64,000 nucleotides of DNA, taken from positions 248,001-312,000 of the forward strand of contig JAOARP010000047.1 in the NCBI GenBank assembly GCA_025210525.1. The letters run 5' to 3'. This DNA comes from Marinisporobacter sp. (GTDB lineage Bacteria > Bacillota > Clostridia > Peptostreptococcales > Thermotaleaceae). The notes beneath the pieces are model-generated. The model saw only the letters and a list, made by a program, of their open reading frames with translations. It was not told the DNA's origin and searched no databases. Positions 8,743 through 17,808 of this stretch are shown here, in pieces (the stretch's first letter is position 1; each line of letters begins with the position of its first letter). The position numbers and the translations under genes are program-made.

Positions 8743-9282
8743 TTAGAATGATGGGGGGCAAGATACCCATAATACAATAGCTTTTCTTTTAAAGCTATTT
8801 TCTAAATAGTGTTCCTGACGAGATTTAAAATAAAAGCTTTCTCCTTTATTCACTTTGTGCTTTTTATCTCCAAGACATACATATATGGTACCCGATAAGA
8901 CATATCCAAATTCTTCTCCTTCATGGGGTTTTTCTACATTACTTGTTCCGTCACTTTCTATAGTAATAAGGATCGGCTCCATGCTATTCTTTTGTGCATT
9001 TGAAATCAACCAGTCAATGCTATGTCCTAGTTTTTCATTTTCACTAGATATAATTTCATCTTTCCTATAAACTACCTTTGTTTCCTCTACTTCGCTAAAG
9101 AACTTTCTAATATCTGTTCCTAACGCTTCAAGAATATCCATCAAAGTTGCTATAGAAGGAGAAGTCAAATCCCTTTCTATCTGGGAAATAAATCCCTTTG
9201 TAAGATCTGTCCTTATAGCTAGTTCTTCTTGGGTTAAGCCATTTAAATTCCTCAGACTCTTTAGTTTCCTACCAATATCCAT
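8743..9282 (-). CDS. XRE-family regulator with C-terminal cupin
   Basis: A 179-residue DNA-binding regulator: N-terminal helix-turn-helix (IGRKLKSLRNLNGLTQEELA...TKGFISQIERD, residues 3-40) and a C-terminal cupin barrel (about 110-175; HEGEEFGYVLSGTIYV, ESFYF). This architecture matches PuuR-like polyamine-sensing repressors. I prefer ATG at 9282, which has GGAG seven bases upstream, over the in-frame TTG at 9300. It lies between speA and speE and has its own promoter, with GTAAAC-type repeats just downstream of the expected start site. Polyamine sensing is inferred from context. Confidence 0.88.
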   Translation of the reverse strand: MDIGRKLKSLRNLNGLTQEELAIRTDLTKGFISQIERDLTSPSIATLMDILEALGTDIRKFFSEVEETKVVYRKDEIISSENEKLGHSIDWLISNAQKNSMEPILITIESDGTSNVEKPHEGEEFGYVLSGTIYVCLGDKKHKVNKGESFYFKSRQEHYLENSFKRKAIVLWVSCPPSF

Positions 9283-9349
9283 TTTCGCACTCCAATCCAA
9301 AGATTATCCTTTACTGATTTCTAACTACCATTGTCTTTATTTAATATTT

Positions 9350-9418
9350 GTAAACTTTTAGTTTACTAAACCTTAAGTTTACCAATATTAAATATACTAT
9401 TTTTTGAGGAAATGTCAA
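9350..9418 (-). promoter_or_regulatory. Promoter and likely autoregulatory operator of the XRE-cupin gene
   Basis: The minus strand has TTGACA (complement of 9413-9418), a 16-base spacer and TATATT (complement of 9391-9396). Just downstream are a perfect inverted repeat GTAAACT-TTT-AGTTTAC (9350-9366) and a further half-site AAGTTTACC (9375-9383). Binding there would block transcription, as expected of an autorepressor. Confidence 0.65.
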
Positions 9419-9462
9419 TACTCTTTATGATAATTTTATAAGGATTTTCACACTAAAAAAGA

Positions 9463-9493
9463 TCATAAAAATAGCGCCCTCAAGGAACGCTAT
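9463..9493 (-). terminator. Terminator of speA
   Basis: ATAGCG and CGCTAT arms (9471-9493) close a hairpin followed by TTTTTATG on the minus strand, a few bases after the speA stop codon. Confidence 0.75.
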
Positions 9494-9496
9494 GAT

Positions 9497-10957
9497 TTAC
9501 AACCCTAAAACTTTGATTTTTTCTACATAAGGATCTTGTGAATCCGTCATCATACTGTGTTGACTCTTTAAAAATTTTATATACTCAATCATTTCACTAC
9601 TAATTCGCTCTCCTGGGGTAACAATAGGAATTCCTGGCGGATATGCCATAATAGATTCTCCACTGATCTCCCCTTCTGCGTCTTCTAATTTTACAAATTT
9701 CTTTCTAGCATAAAAAGCATTCCTTGGAGACACGATGACTTCTGGATTCTCTAGAGCAATTTTTGCATATTTTATCTGATTACCTTTACTTACTTTATAT
9801 TTTTCACTAATATCTTTTAAAGCATCTACTAAAGCTTTAAGAGACTCTTTCGTATCCCCTACACTTACAATAGCAAGTATATTTAAAACATCTCCAAGCT
9901 CAACTTGAATATTATATTCATCCCTTAATAAATCATAAACCTCAAATCCTGTTAAGCCAAGACCTGTTACATTGACCCCTAATTTTGTTTCATCAAATTT
10001 AAAAACACCAGGAGTCCCAATTAACTCGTTTCCAAAGGCATAAAGCCCCTCGATCTTATTGATTTCATCTCTAGCTTCTCTTGTGAATTGCAATATTTCT
10101 GATAATAATTCATCCCCTTTAGTTGCAAGCATTTTTCTAGCTACATCTAGACTTGACATCAGAAGATAAGAAGCACTAGTAGTCTGGGTTAAATTGAGGA
10201 TTGTTTTAACTGTATTCTTATCGATCAAACCTTCATTTAACAGCAAAACAGAACTTTGAGTTAAGGAGCCACCTGTCTTATGAAGACTTACTGCTGCCAT
10301 ATCCGCACCAAGTTCCATAGCTTCTCTTGGAAGTTCATGGTGAAAACGAAAATGTGCACCATGGGCTTCATCCACTAAAGCTGCCATTCCATGTTTATGG
10401 GCAAGCTTTACAATATTTTTAATATCTGAAACAGCTCCATAATAAGTAGGATTTACAATAAATACAGCTTTTGCATCTGGGTTCTTAGCAATGGCTCTTT
10501 CTACACTCTCTACAGATACCCCCATAGCAATACCCAGCTCTTCATTTGTTTCTGGCTGTATATATACAGGCAAAGCCCCGCTTAATATAAGTCCATTAAT
10601 AGCTGATTTATGAGCATTTCGAGGTAAAATAATTTTATCTCCAGGCTGACAAACACTCATAATCATAGCTTGTACTGCTGTAGTAGTTCCATTTACTATA
10701 AAAAATGAATGGTCTGCCCAATAAGCATCTGCCATTAATTCTTCAGCTTCTTTAATTACACTAATAGGGTTACTAATATTATCAAGGGGTTTCATGGAAT
10801 TCACATCTATTTCTAATACCTTTTCCCCAACAAATTCAGCAAATTCAGGCAATCCCTTTCCATGCTTATGACCTGGTACATCAAAGGGAATAACCTTTCT
10901 TTCATGATAAGCTTTCACTGCATCAAATAATGGCGTATTATTTTGATTGGATAACAT
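9497..10957 (-). CDS. speA: Arginine/lysine/ornithine decarboxylase
   Basis: A 486-residue PLP-dependent fold-I decarboxylase, cytoplasmic. The N-terminal VPGHKHGKGLP and NGTTTAVQAM motifs, DEAHGAHF (PLP-ring aspartate about 196) and SLHKTGGSLTQSS with the Schiff-base lysine K227 are all present, as in Bacillus SpeA. The length fits the short Firmicute form lacking the wing domain. The start has GTAGGTGG upstream. The neighbouring agmatinase and spermidine synthase genes make arginine the likely substrate, though lysine or ornithine cannot be excluded from sequence alone. Confidence 0.92.
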   Translation of the reverse strand: MLSNQNNTPLFDAVKAYHERKVIPFDVPGHKHGKGLPEFAEFVGEKVLEIDVNSMKPLDNISNPISVIKEAEELMADAYWADHSFFIVNGTTTAVQAMIMSVCQPGDKIILPRNAHKSAINGLILSGALPVYIQPETNEELGIAMGVSVESVERAIAKNPDAKAVFIVNPTYYGAVSDIKNIVKLAHKHGMAALVDEAHGAHFRFHHELPREAMELGADMAAVSLHKTGGSLTQSSVLLLNEGLIDKNTVKTILNLTQTTSASYLLMSSLDVARKMLATKGDELLSEILQFTREARDEINKIEGLYAFGNELIGTPGVFKFDETKLGVNVTGLGLTGFEVYDLLRDEYNIQVELGDVLNILAIVSVGDTKESLKALVDALKDISEKYKVSKGNQIKYAKIALENPEVIVSPRNAFYARKKFVKLEDAEGEISGESIMAYPPGIPIVTPGERISSEMIEYIKFLKSQHSMMTDSQDPYVEKIKVLGL

Positions 10958-10999
10958 TTTCTACCACCTACTTTTCTTTAAAAATTGAATACAAGATAT

Positions 11000-11026
11000 G
11001 TTATAATATCTACTGTTTATTGTCAA
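11000..11026 (-). promoter_or_regulatory. Promoter candidate of speA
   Basis: TTGACA (complement of 11021-11026) and TATAAC (complement of 11000-11005) with a short 15-base spacer, about 45 bases upstream of the start codon. The spacer is shorter than ideal. Confidence 0.45.
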
Positions 11027-11130
11027 TACACAATTTTTTGAAAAATCTACAAAAACATATTTTCAAATCTAAAAATTTTCCATCTATTTTATTATTTATT
11101 TTTGCAAAAAAAGAAACAGGAAATTCATCC

Positions 11131-12528
11131 CTATTTCTTTTTATTTTCTTCTTTTTTTAAGAAAATATTTCTGCTTTCATCACATATAACTCTTTTCTTT
11201 ATATTATCAACCGTTGTTCTTAACTCTACTTTTCCTCCCCAAAGGGTCTGCAAATATCTTAATGTTTCATAAGCATAAGATAATTCTAGCTCTCTCCCAT
11301 CATATTCATGCATGATCAAAAGAGTATTATCTTTTTTAAGTACCTCCATTACCTTTATACAAGGAATAGATCCCATTCCAGTACTACTCGCTAAAGTATT
11401 TCTAATAATTTTATATCCTTCCTCATCACTAATCTCTTCTATCAAATAATCCTTATCTCTCTTTTTATACTGAAATAAATTCATTTCATAACAAAGCTCT
11501 TTTGTAAGATACCTCCTGATAAAGGAAGCATCTCTTTCCATTTTCCGAACTTCGAAGATCTTTTCTTTTCCATACTTTTCTTCAAGATCTTTAAATATTT
11601 TAAATCCTACATAATAAGGATTTACATTTCCTAAAAAAGGTCTAATCACTTGATTATGTCTTGTTAAAAATTCCATATGCATCTCTTGTGGCAAATCCAA
11701 CCTATTTAAAATCTTATAATGAAAATAACTTGCCCAGCCTTCATTCATAATCTTTGTTTCAATCTGAGGAATAAAATATTGAACTTCTTCTTTCACAATA
11801 CTCAATATATCTTTTTCCCATTCTTCAAGCTTTCCATATTCTATCAAAAACTCCATAATGTCATCTGTAGGCTCTAGAGGAATTCTTTCAAGATCAGGAA
11901 AAGGAATATCTTTTTTCTCATCAAGAACACTAGTCATCTTCGTCTCATCATAATATTTATCAAGAATTTTTTTCTTCTTTTCTTCTTTCGATAGCTTTTT
12001 AGCTCCTATTACTCTTGATGTTTGAAATTTTAATGCATGGGCAGCATCTACTATTCTTTCAACCCTTTCATATCCAATACTAGGATCATGTATGTAACTC
12101 CTTATACGATCCCCATGGTTTTTAAACATTTCTATAGTACTATCAGCGTTCGTTCCTTCAGCAAACAATCTATTATTCTTGAAAAAATCATTGTGCCCAT
12201 ATACATGCGCCATAGTTAAAATCTGTAAAAGAAAGGTATTATCCCTCATCAAATATCCTATACAAGGATTAGAGTTTATCACCATCTCATAGGGAAGTCC
12301 TGTTACATTATACTTATAAAGGGTTTTCTTTTTCTCATAGGATTTTCCATAGCTCCAATGGGGATAATGAGATGGCATTCCTACATATGCCTCATAACAA
12401 ATCATATCTTCATAGCTACAGATCTCATATTCTTGAGGATAAAAATCAAGCCCCTCGTCCTTTGCAATAGCCTCAATATCTACATTCCATTTTTCAAGCT
12501 CTTTAAGGGTATATTCCATCATAGGCAA
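11131..12528 (-). CDS. spoVR: SpoVR-family protein
   Basis: A 465-residue protein of the SpoVR/YcgB family. It has the typical N-terminal YTLKELEKWNVDIEAIAKDEGLDFYPQEYE and AYVGMPSHYPHWSYGK stretches, and the HVYGHNDFF motif around residue 110. In Bacillus, SpoVR is involved in spore cortex formation; the molecular activity is unknown. It starts 5 bases after yhbH, as the third gene of the PrkA operon. The start may be TTG at 12528, which has AGGA about 9 bases before it, or the ATG pair at 12519-12522. Confidence 0.93.
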   Translation of the reverse strand: MPMMEYTLKELEKWNVDIEAIAKDEGLDFYPQEYEICSYEDMICYEAYVGMPSHYPHWSYGKSYEKKKTLYKYNVTGLPYEMVINSNPCIGYLMRDNTFLLQILTMAHVYGHNDFFKNNRLFAEGTNADSTIEMFKNHGDRIRSYIHDPSIGYERVERIVDAAHALKFQTSRVIGAKKLSKEEKKKKILDKYYDETKMTSVLDEKKDIPFPDLERIPLEPTDDIMEFLIEYGKLEEWEKDILSIVKEEVQYFIPQIETKIMNEGWASYFHYKILNRLDLPQEMHMEFLTRHNQVIRPFLGNVNPYYVGFKIFKDLEEKYGKEKIFEVRKMERDASFIRRYLTKELCYEMNLFQYKKRDKDYLIEEISDEEGYKIIRNTLASSTGMGSIPCIKVMEVLKKDNTLLIMHEYDGRELELSYAYETLRYLQTLWGGKVELRTTVDNIKKRVICDESRNIFLKKEENKKK

Positions 12529-12533
12529 AATTA

Positions 12534-13703
12534 TTATTCCTGTAATTTATTTTCTTTGTCTAATATGCGTTTAAGAGCAGGAACAATATCCTCCTTTCTT
12601 GACATAGTCACAATTGAAAAGTTTGGATATTTCACCTTCAAATTGTATTCTGCTTTAATAGTACTCATTCTAGTATAATATCCTGGTACAATCTCTCCAT
12701 ATCCAAAGAGATTACAAGTTTCACATAGTTTTTTAGCAGCTGCTACTGCCTTTTTATTATCCTCTGACCAATTATCTCCATCACTACAGTGAAATGCATA
12801 CACATTCCAAACTTCAGGATTGTACCTCTTCTCAATAATTTCTAAAGCTTTTTCATAGCCACTACTAATATACGTTCCTCCTGATTCTCCCTTGTGGAAG
12901 AAATCATCCTCACTAACCTCTTTAGCCTTAGTGGTATGAGAGATAAATACAATTTCTACATGAACATATTTTAATTTTACAAATTGATACAAAAGAAAAT
13001 AAAAGCTTCTGGCTAAATATTTTTTTGTAAGGGTCATAGATCCAGAAGTATCCATAATACAAAGAACGACTGCATTGCTTTCTCTTCTTACATCTTCCCT
13101 CACTCGATAATATCTCAAATCATCTTCTTTAAAAGGAAATCTTTTTTCTTCATCATAATTCTCATTTTCTGTTTTTCCTCTTTCATATGCCTTTTTTCTT
13201 TTTATTTTCTCAATAACAGATCTTTTCTTGGCTAGTCTTGGTGGAATTCCTTTTCTCTGATATCCAAGTCTTTTAAAATTCTTTTCTGATTCAATCTCAC
13301 TAAACTTCTTTCTTTGCATAAAAGGAAGATTCAAATCCTCAAACAAATACTGTATCAGCTCTTCAATGCTGATCTCAGTTTCATAAATATCTTCTCCCTC
13401 TTGATTTCCAGCCTTTTCTTTTCCTTTTTCCATCTGCTCTTGACCTATTTTATCGCCTCTTTTTTCATCTCCCGTTCCTGAACCTGTTCCCTTTTGATTT
13501 TTTCCATAAATAAATTGATATTCTTTAATCCCTTTAATAGGCACTTTAATCTTTCGATCTTTACTCCGACCAATGATACTCTCTTCTGCAATAATATTCC
13601 CTATATTTTTCTTAATAGAATCTTCTACAAGCTCTCTATGCCTTCTGCGATCTTCTGCTGATCGATCTCGTCCCCGACTATCGAATTCTCGAAATATAGC
13701 CAC
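12534..13703 (-). CDS. yhbH: YhbH/YeaH-type protein (DUF444) with VWA-like fold
   Basis: A 389-residue protein beginning [22 protein letters not shown], typical of DUF444. A basic, low-complexity N-terminal half is followed by a von Willebrand A-like domain with the metal-site motif CIMDTSGSM (about residues 216-224) and a [13 protein letters not shown] segment. It is the partner of PrkA in a conserved kinase/VWA/SpoVR module. The start is GTG at 13703 with GGAGGTGAGATAG upstream. A hairpin separates it from prkA, so relative levels may be tuned there. Confidence 0.93.
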   Translation of the reverse strand: MAIFREFDSRGRDRSAEDRRRHRELVEDSIKKNIGNIIAEESIIGRSKDRKIKVPIKGIKEYQFIYGKNQKGTGSGTGDEKRGDKIGQEQMEKGKEKAGNQEGEDIYETEISIEELIQYLFEDLNLPFMQRKKFSEIESEKNFKRLGYQRKGIPPRLAKKRSVIEKIKRKKAYERGKTENENYDEEKRFPFKEDDLRYYRVREDVRRESNAVVLCIMDTSGSMTLTKKYLARSFYFLLYQFVKLKYVHVEIVFISHTTKAKEVSEDDFFHKGESGGTYISSGYEKALEIIEKRYNPEVWNVYAFHCSDGDNWSEDNKKAVAAAKKLCETCNLFGYGEIVPGYYTRMSTIKAEYNLKVKYPNFSIVTMSRKEDIVPALKRILDKENKLQE

Positions 13704-13738
13704 CTATCTCACCTCCATGTAAATATTAAAAGGAAATC

Positions 13739-13773
13739 TATAGACATACATGTAAAAAACACGTATGTCTATG
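13739..13773 (-). other. Intergenic hairpin between prkA and yhbH
   Basis: An inverted repeat with arms ATAGACATACATGT and ACACGTATGTCTAT lies in the 79-base gap. No T-run follows on the minus strand, so an mRNA processing or stability element is more likely than a terminator. Confidence 0.5.
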
Positions 13774-13782
13774 ACTTAAGCT

Positions 13783-15705
13783 TTAATCTTTCCACAAATT
13801 ATTAGCAGCATATTTCAAGATCACATTACAGCAGTGATCGCAATAGCCATTGCGTTTCATCTCTTCTACCATTGCATCATATTTTTTATTTTGATCCTTA
13901 TCCCTTACCTTGGTACGGGTAATAACTCTACTTAATTCTTTTACAGAACCTGTAAGTTTTTTCTCTATAGCTTCCTTCAAAGGCTCATAGCACTTATAAT
14001 CCATCTTGCTTTTACTACGCATCAAATAGAACATATAAGAGGTTACATCCTGTCTAAAGCCTTTTGCTGCACTACTTGTAATACCAATTTGCTCTTCAAT
14101 GCTTCGTAAGAATTTTTCATCAGGCTCTAATTCTTCCCCTGTACTGCTATCTTTAATTTTTGTCTTATTCACATAAGCTTCTGCATGATCTAAATAATTG
14201 TTAAATAAATCCTCTGCTTGCTCATTATATCCATGAATAAATGCTTTTGTAACTTCTTTTTCAAGAAGCTTATGATACTCTTTTTTGATAACATTTTGAA
14301 TAAAATTCAAATATTTTTTCTTTTCCTCATCACTAATAGATAGCTCTTTTACTGATTTTACTAAAACCTCAAGAACTAAAATAGGATGGATACAATCATG
14401 CTCTGCTTCTGCCATTGCTGTATCTATGGCTTTCATAATGAATCTTGTAGATATTCCTGTCATTCCTTCTCTAGATGCTTCTTCACGTAACTCTAGGATA
14501 TCTACCTTTTTGGTGCTTCCCTTTTCTACGATTTCTTCTCCATTATAAATTTTCAATTTTGTTAATGGATCAACTTTATTAGATGATGCAAGTCTTGTAA
14601 GGATGGCAAACATAGAAGCTACTTCTATAGTATGAGGCGCTATATGTGCTGTGAATTTACTGTTCTTAAGAATTTTTTCATAAATTTTTACTTCTTCATT
14701 TAATTCTAAGCAATAAGGAATCTCAATTTTAACAATCCTATCTAAAATAGCTTCATTGGTATGATCTGCTTTAAACTTATTCCACTCAGCTTCATTAGAG
14801 TGAGCTAATATAATTCCATCGAAGTAAATCATAGATCCCTTACCAGGAGATGGAATACTCTTTTCTTGGGTTGCAGTAATCATAGTATGAAGATACTCAA
14901 CTTCATTTTTAAATACCTCTATAAACTCTACAATCCCTCTATTTCCAACATTGAATGCTCCATTTAAAGATAATACCCTCGGATCATCCTCTGGATATAG
15001 GTCTAATTTAGAGATATCTACAGAACCTGTTAAAACTGAGGTATCTTGATTATTAGGATCTACTGGAGGTACTACCCCTACTCCTTTTCTTGATCTGATA
15101 CTAAAATCAACTGTTTCCACAGGAACTTTTTCAAATTCCCCACCATATTCATGCTTTAATCTGTATCTACAGATAGGACATAGATCCCCTTCAATTTTTA
15201 TCCCTAATAATTCTTCAAATTGATCTCTTAAATGCTTTGGAACAAGATGTAAAGGTTCCTCTCTCATAGGGCATCCTTTAATGGAATATACAGGTGTACC
15301 CATCTCAAGTGCTCTTTTTAAAGTTTCCATCAGTGATGATTTCCCTGCTCCCACAGGACCCACTAAGTAAAGAACCTGTCTAGACTCTTCACCTTTCATA
15401 GCTGCTGTATGAAAATACCTTACCATTTTCATCAAGCTTTTATCGATGCCAAAGAAATCATCCTTAAAGAAGTTGTATCTTTTGATTAATTCATTTCCAT
15501 ATATTCTCCTAAGTCTTGGATTTTCTTCTGTATTGATACTTTCTACTCCTTTTTCCATAATTCTTTCATACATTCTTTGGTGTGCTAACATAGATACTGA
15601 AGGATTTTCTTTTAAAATTTCAAGATAATCTAAAAAAGTTCCCTTAAACTTTTGTTTTTTCCTCTCTTCCCTATCCTTCTTAATAATTGCAGAAAAATCC
15701 ATCAT
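13783..15705 (-). CDS. prkA: PrkA serine protein kinase / AAA protein
   Basis: A 640-residue protein of the PrkA/YeaG family: an AAA core with P-loop GPVGAGKSS (residues 116-124) and a C-terminal PrkA domain with a four-helix region. Internal sequence YSIKGCPMREEPLHLVPKH and a C-x2-C pair (CPICRYRL) are standard for the family. In spore formers it belongs to the sigma-E mother-cell regulon and has been described both as a kinase and as an ATP-dependent protease. It leads the prkA-yhbH-spoVR unit. The start follows GGGGGCTTTAAGAGAAG. Confidence 0.95.
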   Translation of the reverse strand: MMDFSAIIKKDREERKKQKFKGTFLDYLEILKENPSVSMLAHQRMYERIMEKGVESINTEENPRLRRIYGNELIKRYNFFKDDFFGIDKSLMKMVRYFHTAAMKGEESRQVLYLVGPVGAGKSSLMETLKRALEMGTPVYSIKGCPMREEPLHLVPKHLRDQFEELLGIKIEGDLCPICRYRLKHEYGGEFEKVPVETVDFSIRSRKGVGVVPPVDPNNQDTSVLTGSVDISKLDLYPEDDPRVLSLNGAFNVGNRGIVEFIEVFKNEVEYLHTMITATQEKSIPSPGKGSMIYFDGIILAHSNEAEWNKFKADHTNEAILDRIVKIEIPYCLELNEEVKIYEKILKNSKFTAHIAPHTIEVASMFAILTRLASSNKVDPLTKLKIYNGEEIVEKGSTKKVDILELREEASREGMTGISTRFIMKAIDTAMAEAEHDCIHPILVLEVLVKSVKELSISDEEKKKYLNFIQNVIKKEYHKLLEKEVTKAFIHGYNEQAEDLFNNYLDHAEAYVNKTKIKDSSTGEELEPDEKFLRSIEEQIGITSSAAKGFRQDVTSYMFYLMRSKSKMDYKCYEPLKEAIEKKLTGSVKELSRVITRTKVRDKDQNKKYDAMVEEMKRNGYCDHCCNVILKYAANNLWKD

Positions 15706-15794
15706 CTTCTCTTAAAGCCCCCTTTTCTAGAAAACATACAAAATTATAAAAATCATCATTCTCTTATCCAACAAATATAATACTTCTTGTAATA

Positions 15795-15803
15795 ATATGT
15801 ATG
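15795..15803 (-). promoter_or_regulatory. Sigma-E-type -10 element candidate upstream of prkA
   Basis: CATACATAT on the minus strand matches the sigma-E -10 consensus CATACANT about 90 bases before the prkA start. The -35 region (around 15818-15825, GTTTTAAA) is only a weak match. The rest of the 15706-15951 gap holds the downstream terminator of the anti-sigma gene. Confidence 0.4.
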
Positions 15804-15896
15804 TTGCCCTTTCCAATTTTAAAACTAAAATCTTTATATCTAAAATTTATAATCCTTATATCTTATGCTATTTTACTTGTATACGTTCTATTAAAT

Positions 15897-15931
15897 AAAA
15901 AAATCCTCCTTAGTTTATTCACTAAAGAGGA
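15897..15931 (-). terminator. Terminator of the ECF sigma/anti-sigma unit
   Basis: On the minus strand TCCTCTTTAGT pairs with ACTAAGGAGGA, followed by TTTTTTT, 20 bases after the anti-sigma stop. Confidence 0.8.
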
Positions 15932-15951
15932 CAATGCTTTTTCATACTATT

Positions 15952-17115
15952 TTAATATTCTTCCCAATTCCACAATCTAACCTCACCAACCTCCATTCCA
16001 CTAATCCATTCTTCTTCCTTCAACGTTAATAACTCTTTTGTGGGTCCTGTAATCACCATGCCATATATTTTCACACCATTTTTCTGAATATAATCTATCT
16101 TTTCTTGGATATTTCGTGTCTTAAATGGAGCCACTTCAGAAGCTATAGAATCATATTTTTCTATAAATTTTAAGGTTTTTATAAAGTTTTCATTCCTTAC
16201 CTTACCGCTTCCATATCTCTCAACCGTTGGAGCTGAGCTACTTTCCGTCACAACCTTAGCAAAGAAATTTCCTTTTTCTTCTCTGCTTTCTAAAATATAA
16301 TCATCACTATGCCATATAGGAGCCTCAGGAAACCCGATAGGATTCGTTATCATTTTCTCCTCATTCCCTGTGTCTACTACAAACCATAGTAGATCTACAT
16401 CTTTATCTACAAATTTTTTTAGTATCTCATCCGTTTCATAAAATTTATCTAAAGATAGATAGACTTCTGAAACAGTACCTTCTGGGAGTTTCTCAAGCCT
16501 TTTCCATTCACTATCCATCCATTTGTTTTCCAAGTCATTTGGATAATTAAATGTAATCTGATAGTTTTTATTTGAAGCATATTTTAAATTTCGATTGTTT
16601 AAATTTCCCAGAAAAAAATCATACTCTCCTTCCCCTATGATTATGTCATCTTTTCCTACTCTTTTTACTAGCTTCGTCGCAATGGTTGCTGTTAAAAATT
16701 GATTTGGACTCATACCTGTTGATCTTATACTTACATTAGGCTGTGTAATCCCTAAAGTAGATTCAATCACATCCTTATATATTTCAAGCCTAGTAGGCTC
16801 TCCCATGCTATAAAAAACAGAAGTTATAACGCTAGATATTATAGCAAATACAATAAACATACATATACCCGTAGTAGCATTTTGTATTCTAGCTTTCCAT
16901 TTGCTTATTTTCAATATCTTCTTTCCATTCTTATGTTCATAAAATATATTTGTATTTCTTTTATCCTCATTTTCTTCAATTTCTTCATCTAAAAATTCTT
17001 GGTATTTTTCAAGTTTTTCTAAGTCTTTTTCAATTTCTTTTTTCTCCTGTTCAAGCAACTTCCCTTCTGTATAATCTCTTAGCTTTTTCTTAAAATCATC
17101 CTTCAAATCACTCAT
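15952..17115 (-). CDS. Membrane-bound anti-sigma factor (Sigma_reg_N/C type)
   Basis: A 387-residue protein with a charged cytoplasmic N-terminal region (residues 1-75, coiled-coil-like KKEIEKDLEKLEKYQEFLDEE), one transmembrane helix (about 85-108, TTGICMFIVFAIISSVITSVFYS) and a large external domain. The architecture corresponds to the sigma-factor-regulator N/C families, such as those next to sigma-M-like factors. It overlaps the sigma gene by 8 bases, the usual arrangement for an ECF sigma and its membrane antagonist. The signal sensed is unknown. Confidence 0.82.
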   Translation of the reverse strand: MSDLKDDFKKKLRDYTEGKLLEQEKKEIEKDLEKLEKYQEFLDEEIEENEDKRNTNIFYEHKNGKKILKISKWKARIQNATTGICMFIVFAIISSVITSVFYSMGEPTRLEIYKDVIESTLGITQPNVSIRSTGMSPNQFLTATIATKLVKRVGKDDIIIGEGEYDFFLGNLNNRNLKYASNKNYQITFNYPNDLENKWMDSEWKRLEKLPEGTVSEVYLSLDKFYETDEILKKFVDKDVDLLWFVVDTGNEEKMITNPIGFPEAPIWHSDDYILESREEKGNFFAKVVTESSSAPTVERYGSGKVRNENFIKTLKFIEKYDSIASEVAPFKTRNIQEKIDYIQKNGVKIYGMVITGPTKELLTLKEEEWISGMEVGEVRLWNWEEY

Positions 17116-17602
17116 TCCTCTCTACCTGATTTCTTATACTTTGCCTTGCCCTAAATAATAAAACTTTCATATACGATAAACTTACATCCATAATTTCAGC
17201 AGCTTCTTTATACGATAAATCATTAAAATCACAAAGGAGTATGGCTTGTTTCTGTTTTTCTGGCATATTCTCTATAATATTCCAAATTTCTTGATACTGC
17301 TCTTTCATTAACAATTTATCTTCTGGTGTTTTATAGTCCGCAATGGTATTGAAAAAATCATTACTTTTTATATGATTTTTTTTATTTTTTCTTATAAAAT
17401 CAATATATGCATTATGAGCAACTCGGAATAACCATGGCTTGATCCTATCATATGGACAATCTTCAAAATACAAATAAGCTCTAAAAAAAGTCTCTTGCAT
17501 CACATCTTCTGCAATATGCTTATTTTTACAAAGTGATAGGAGATAATAATAAATATCTTCCATAAACCCTTGATAAATTTTGTCTAATGTATTCTTTTTC
17601 AC
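17108..17602 (-). CDS. ECF RNA polymerase sigma factor
   Basis: A 164-residue sigma-70 family factor of ECF type. Region 2 (YQGFMEDIYYYLLSLCKNKHIAEDVMQETFFRAYLYF, about residues 10-50) includes the -10-recognising segment, and PWLFRVAHNAYIDFIRKNK follows. Region 4 (QKQAILLCDFNDLSYKEAAEIMDVSLSYMKVLLFRAR) lies at about 115-155. The start is GTG at 17602 after AAAGGGGA. An ECF-type promoter lies immediately upstream, so it is probably self-activated. It most resembles envelope-stress factors of the SigM/SigV type. Confidence 0.92.
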   Translation of the reverse strand: MKKNTLDKIYQGFMEDIYYYLLSLCKNKHIAEDVMQETFFRAYLYFEDCPYDRIKPWLFRVAHNAYIDFIRKNKKNHIKSNDFFNTIADYKTPEDKLLMKEQYQEIWNIIENMPEKQKQAILLCDFNDLSYKEAAEIMDVSLSYMKVLLFRARQSIRNQVERNE

Positions 17603-17626
17603 TTATATATCCCCTTTCACTCTATC

Positions 17627-17652
17627 AACGTATGAGAATAGAAAAAGTTACA
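17627..17652 (-). promoter_or_regulatory. ECF-type autoregulatory promoter candidate
   Basis: TGTAAC (complement of 17647-17652), exactly 16 bases, then CGTT (complement of 17627-17630). This is one base off at each end from the ECF pattern TGAAAC-N16-CGTC, and it lies 25 bases before the sigma gene start. Confidence 0.6.
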
Positions 17653-17678
17653 TTTAAATTTATATTTTAAACAAAATA

Positions 17679-17714
17679 AACAGTACATAGCTTATACTAA
17701 GCTATTATACTGTT
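17679..17714 (-). terminator. Terminator of the TetM-like GTPase gene
   Basis: On the minus strand AACAGTA-ATAGCTTA pairs with TAAGCTAT-TACTGTT with small bulges, followed by TATTTTG. Confidence 0.6.
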
Positions 17715-17808
17715 CAATAATAGAAATTTTACGAATCTAATATTTATTAATTATTTAATCTTTAATTTTCATAATACCATACTTTACTTCTGCTAATTAA
17801 GTACAAAA

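Noticed and set aside
8729..8745. TAAATGAT-A-ATCATTTA as a Fur box
   Set aside because: Only the central TGATAATCA resembles a Fur site, it overlaps a stop codon, and the flanking genes are polyamine genes; retained only as a possible speE operator.
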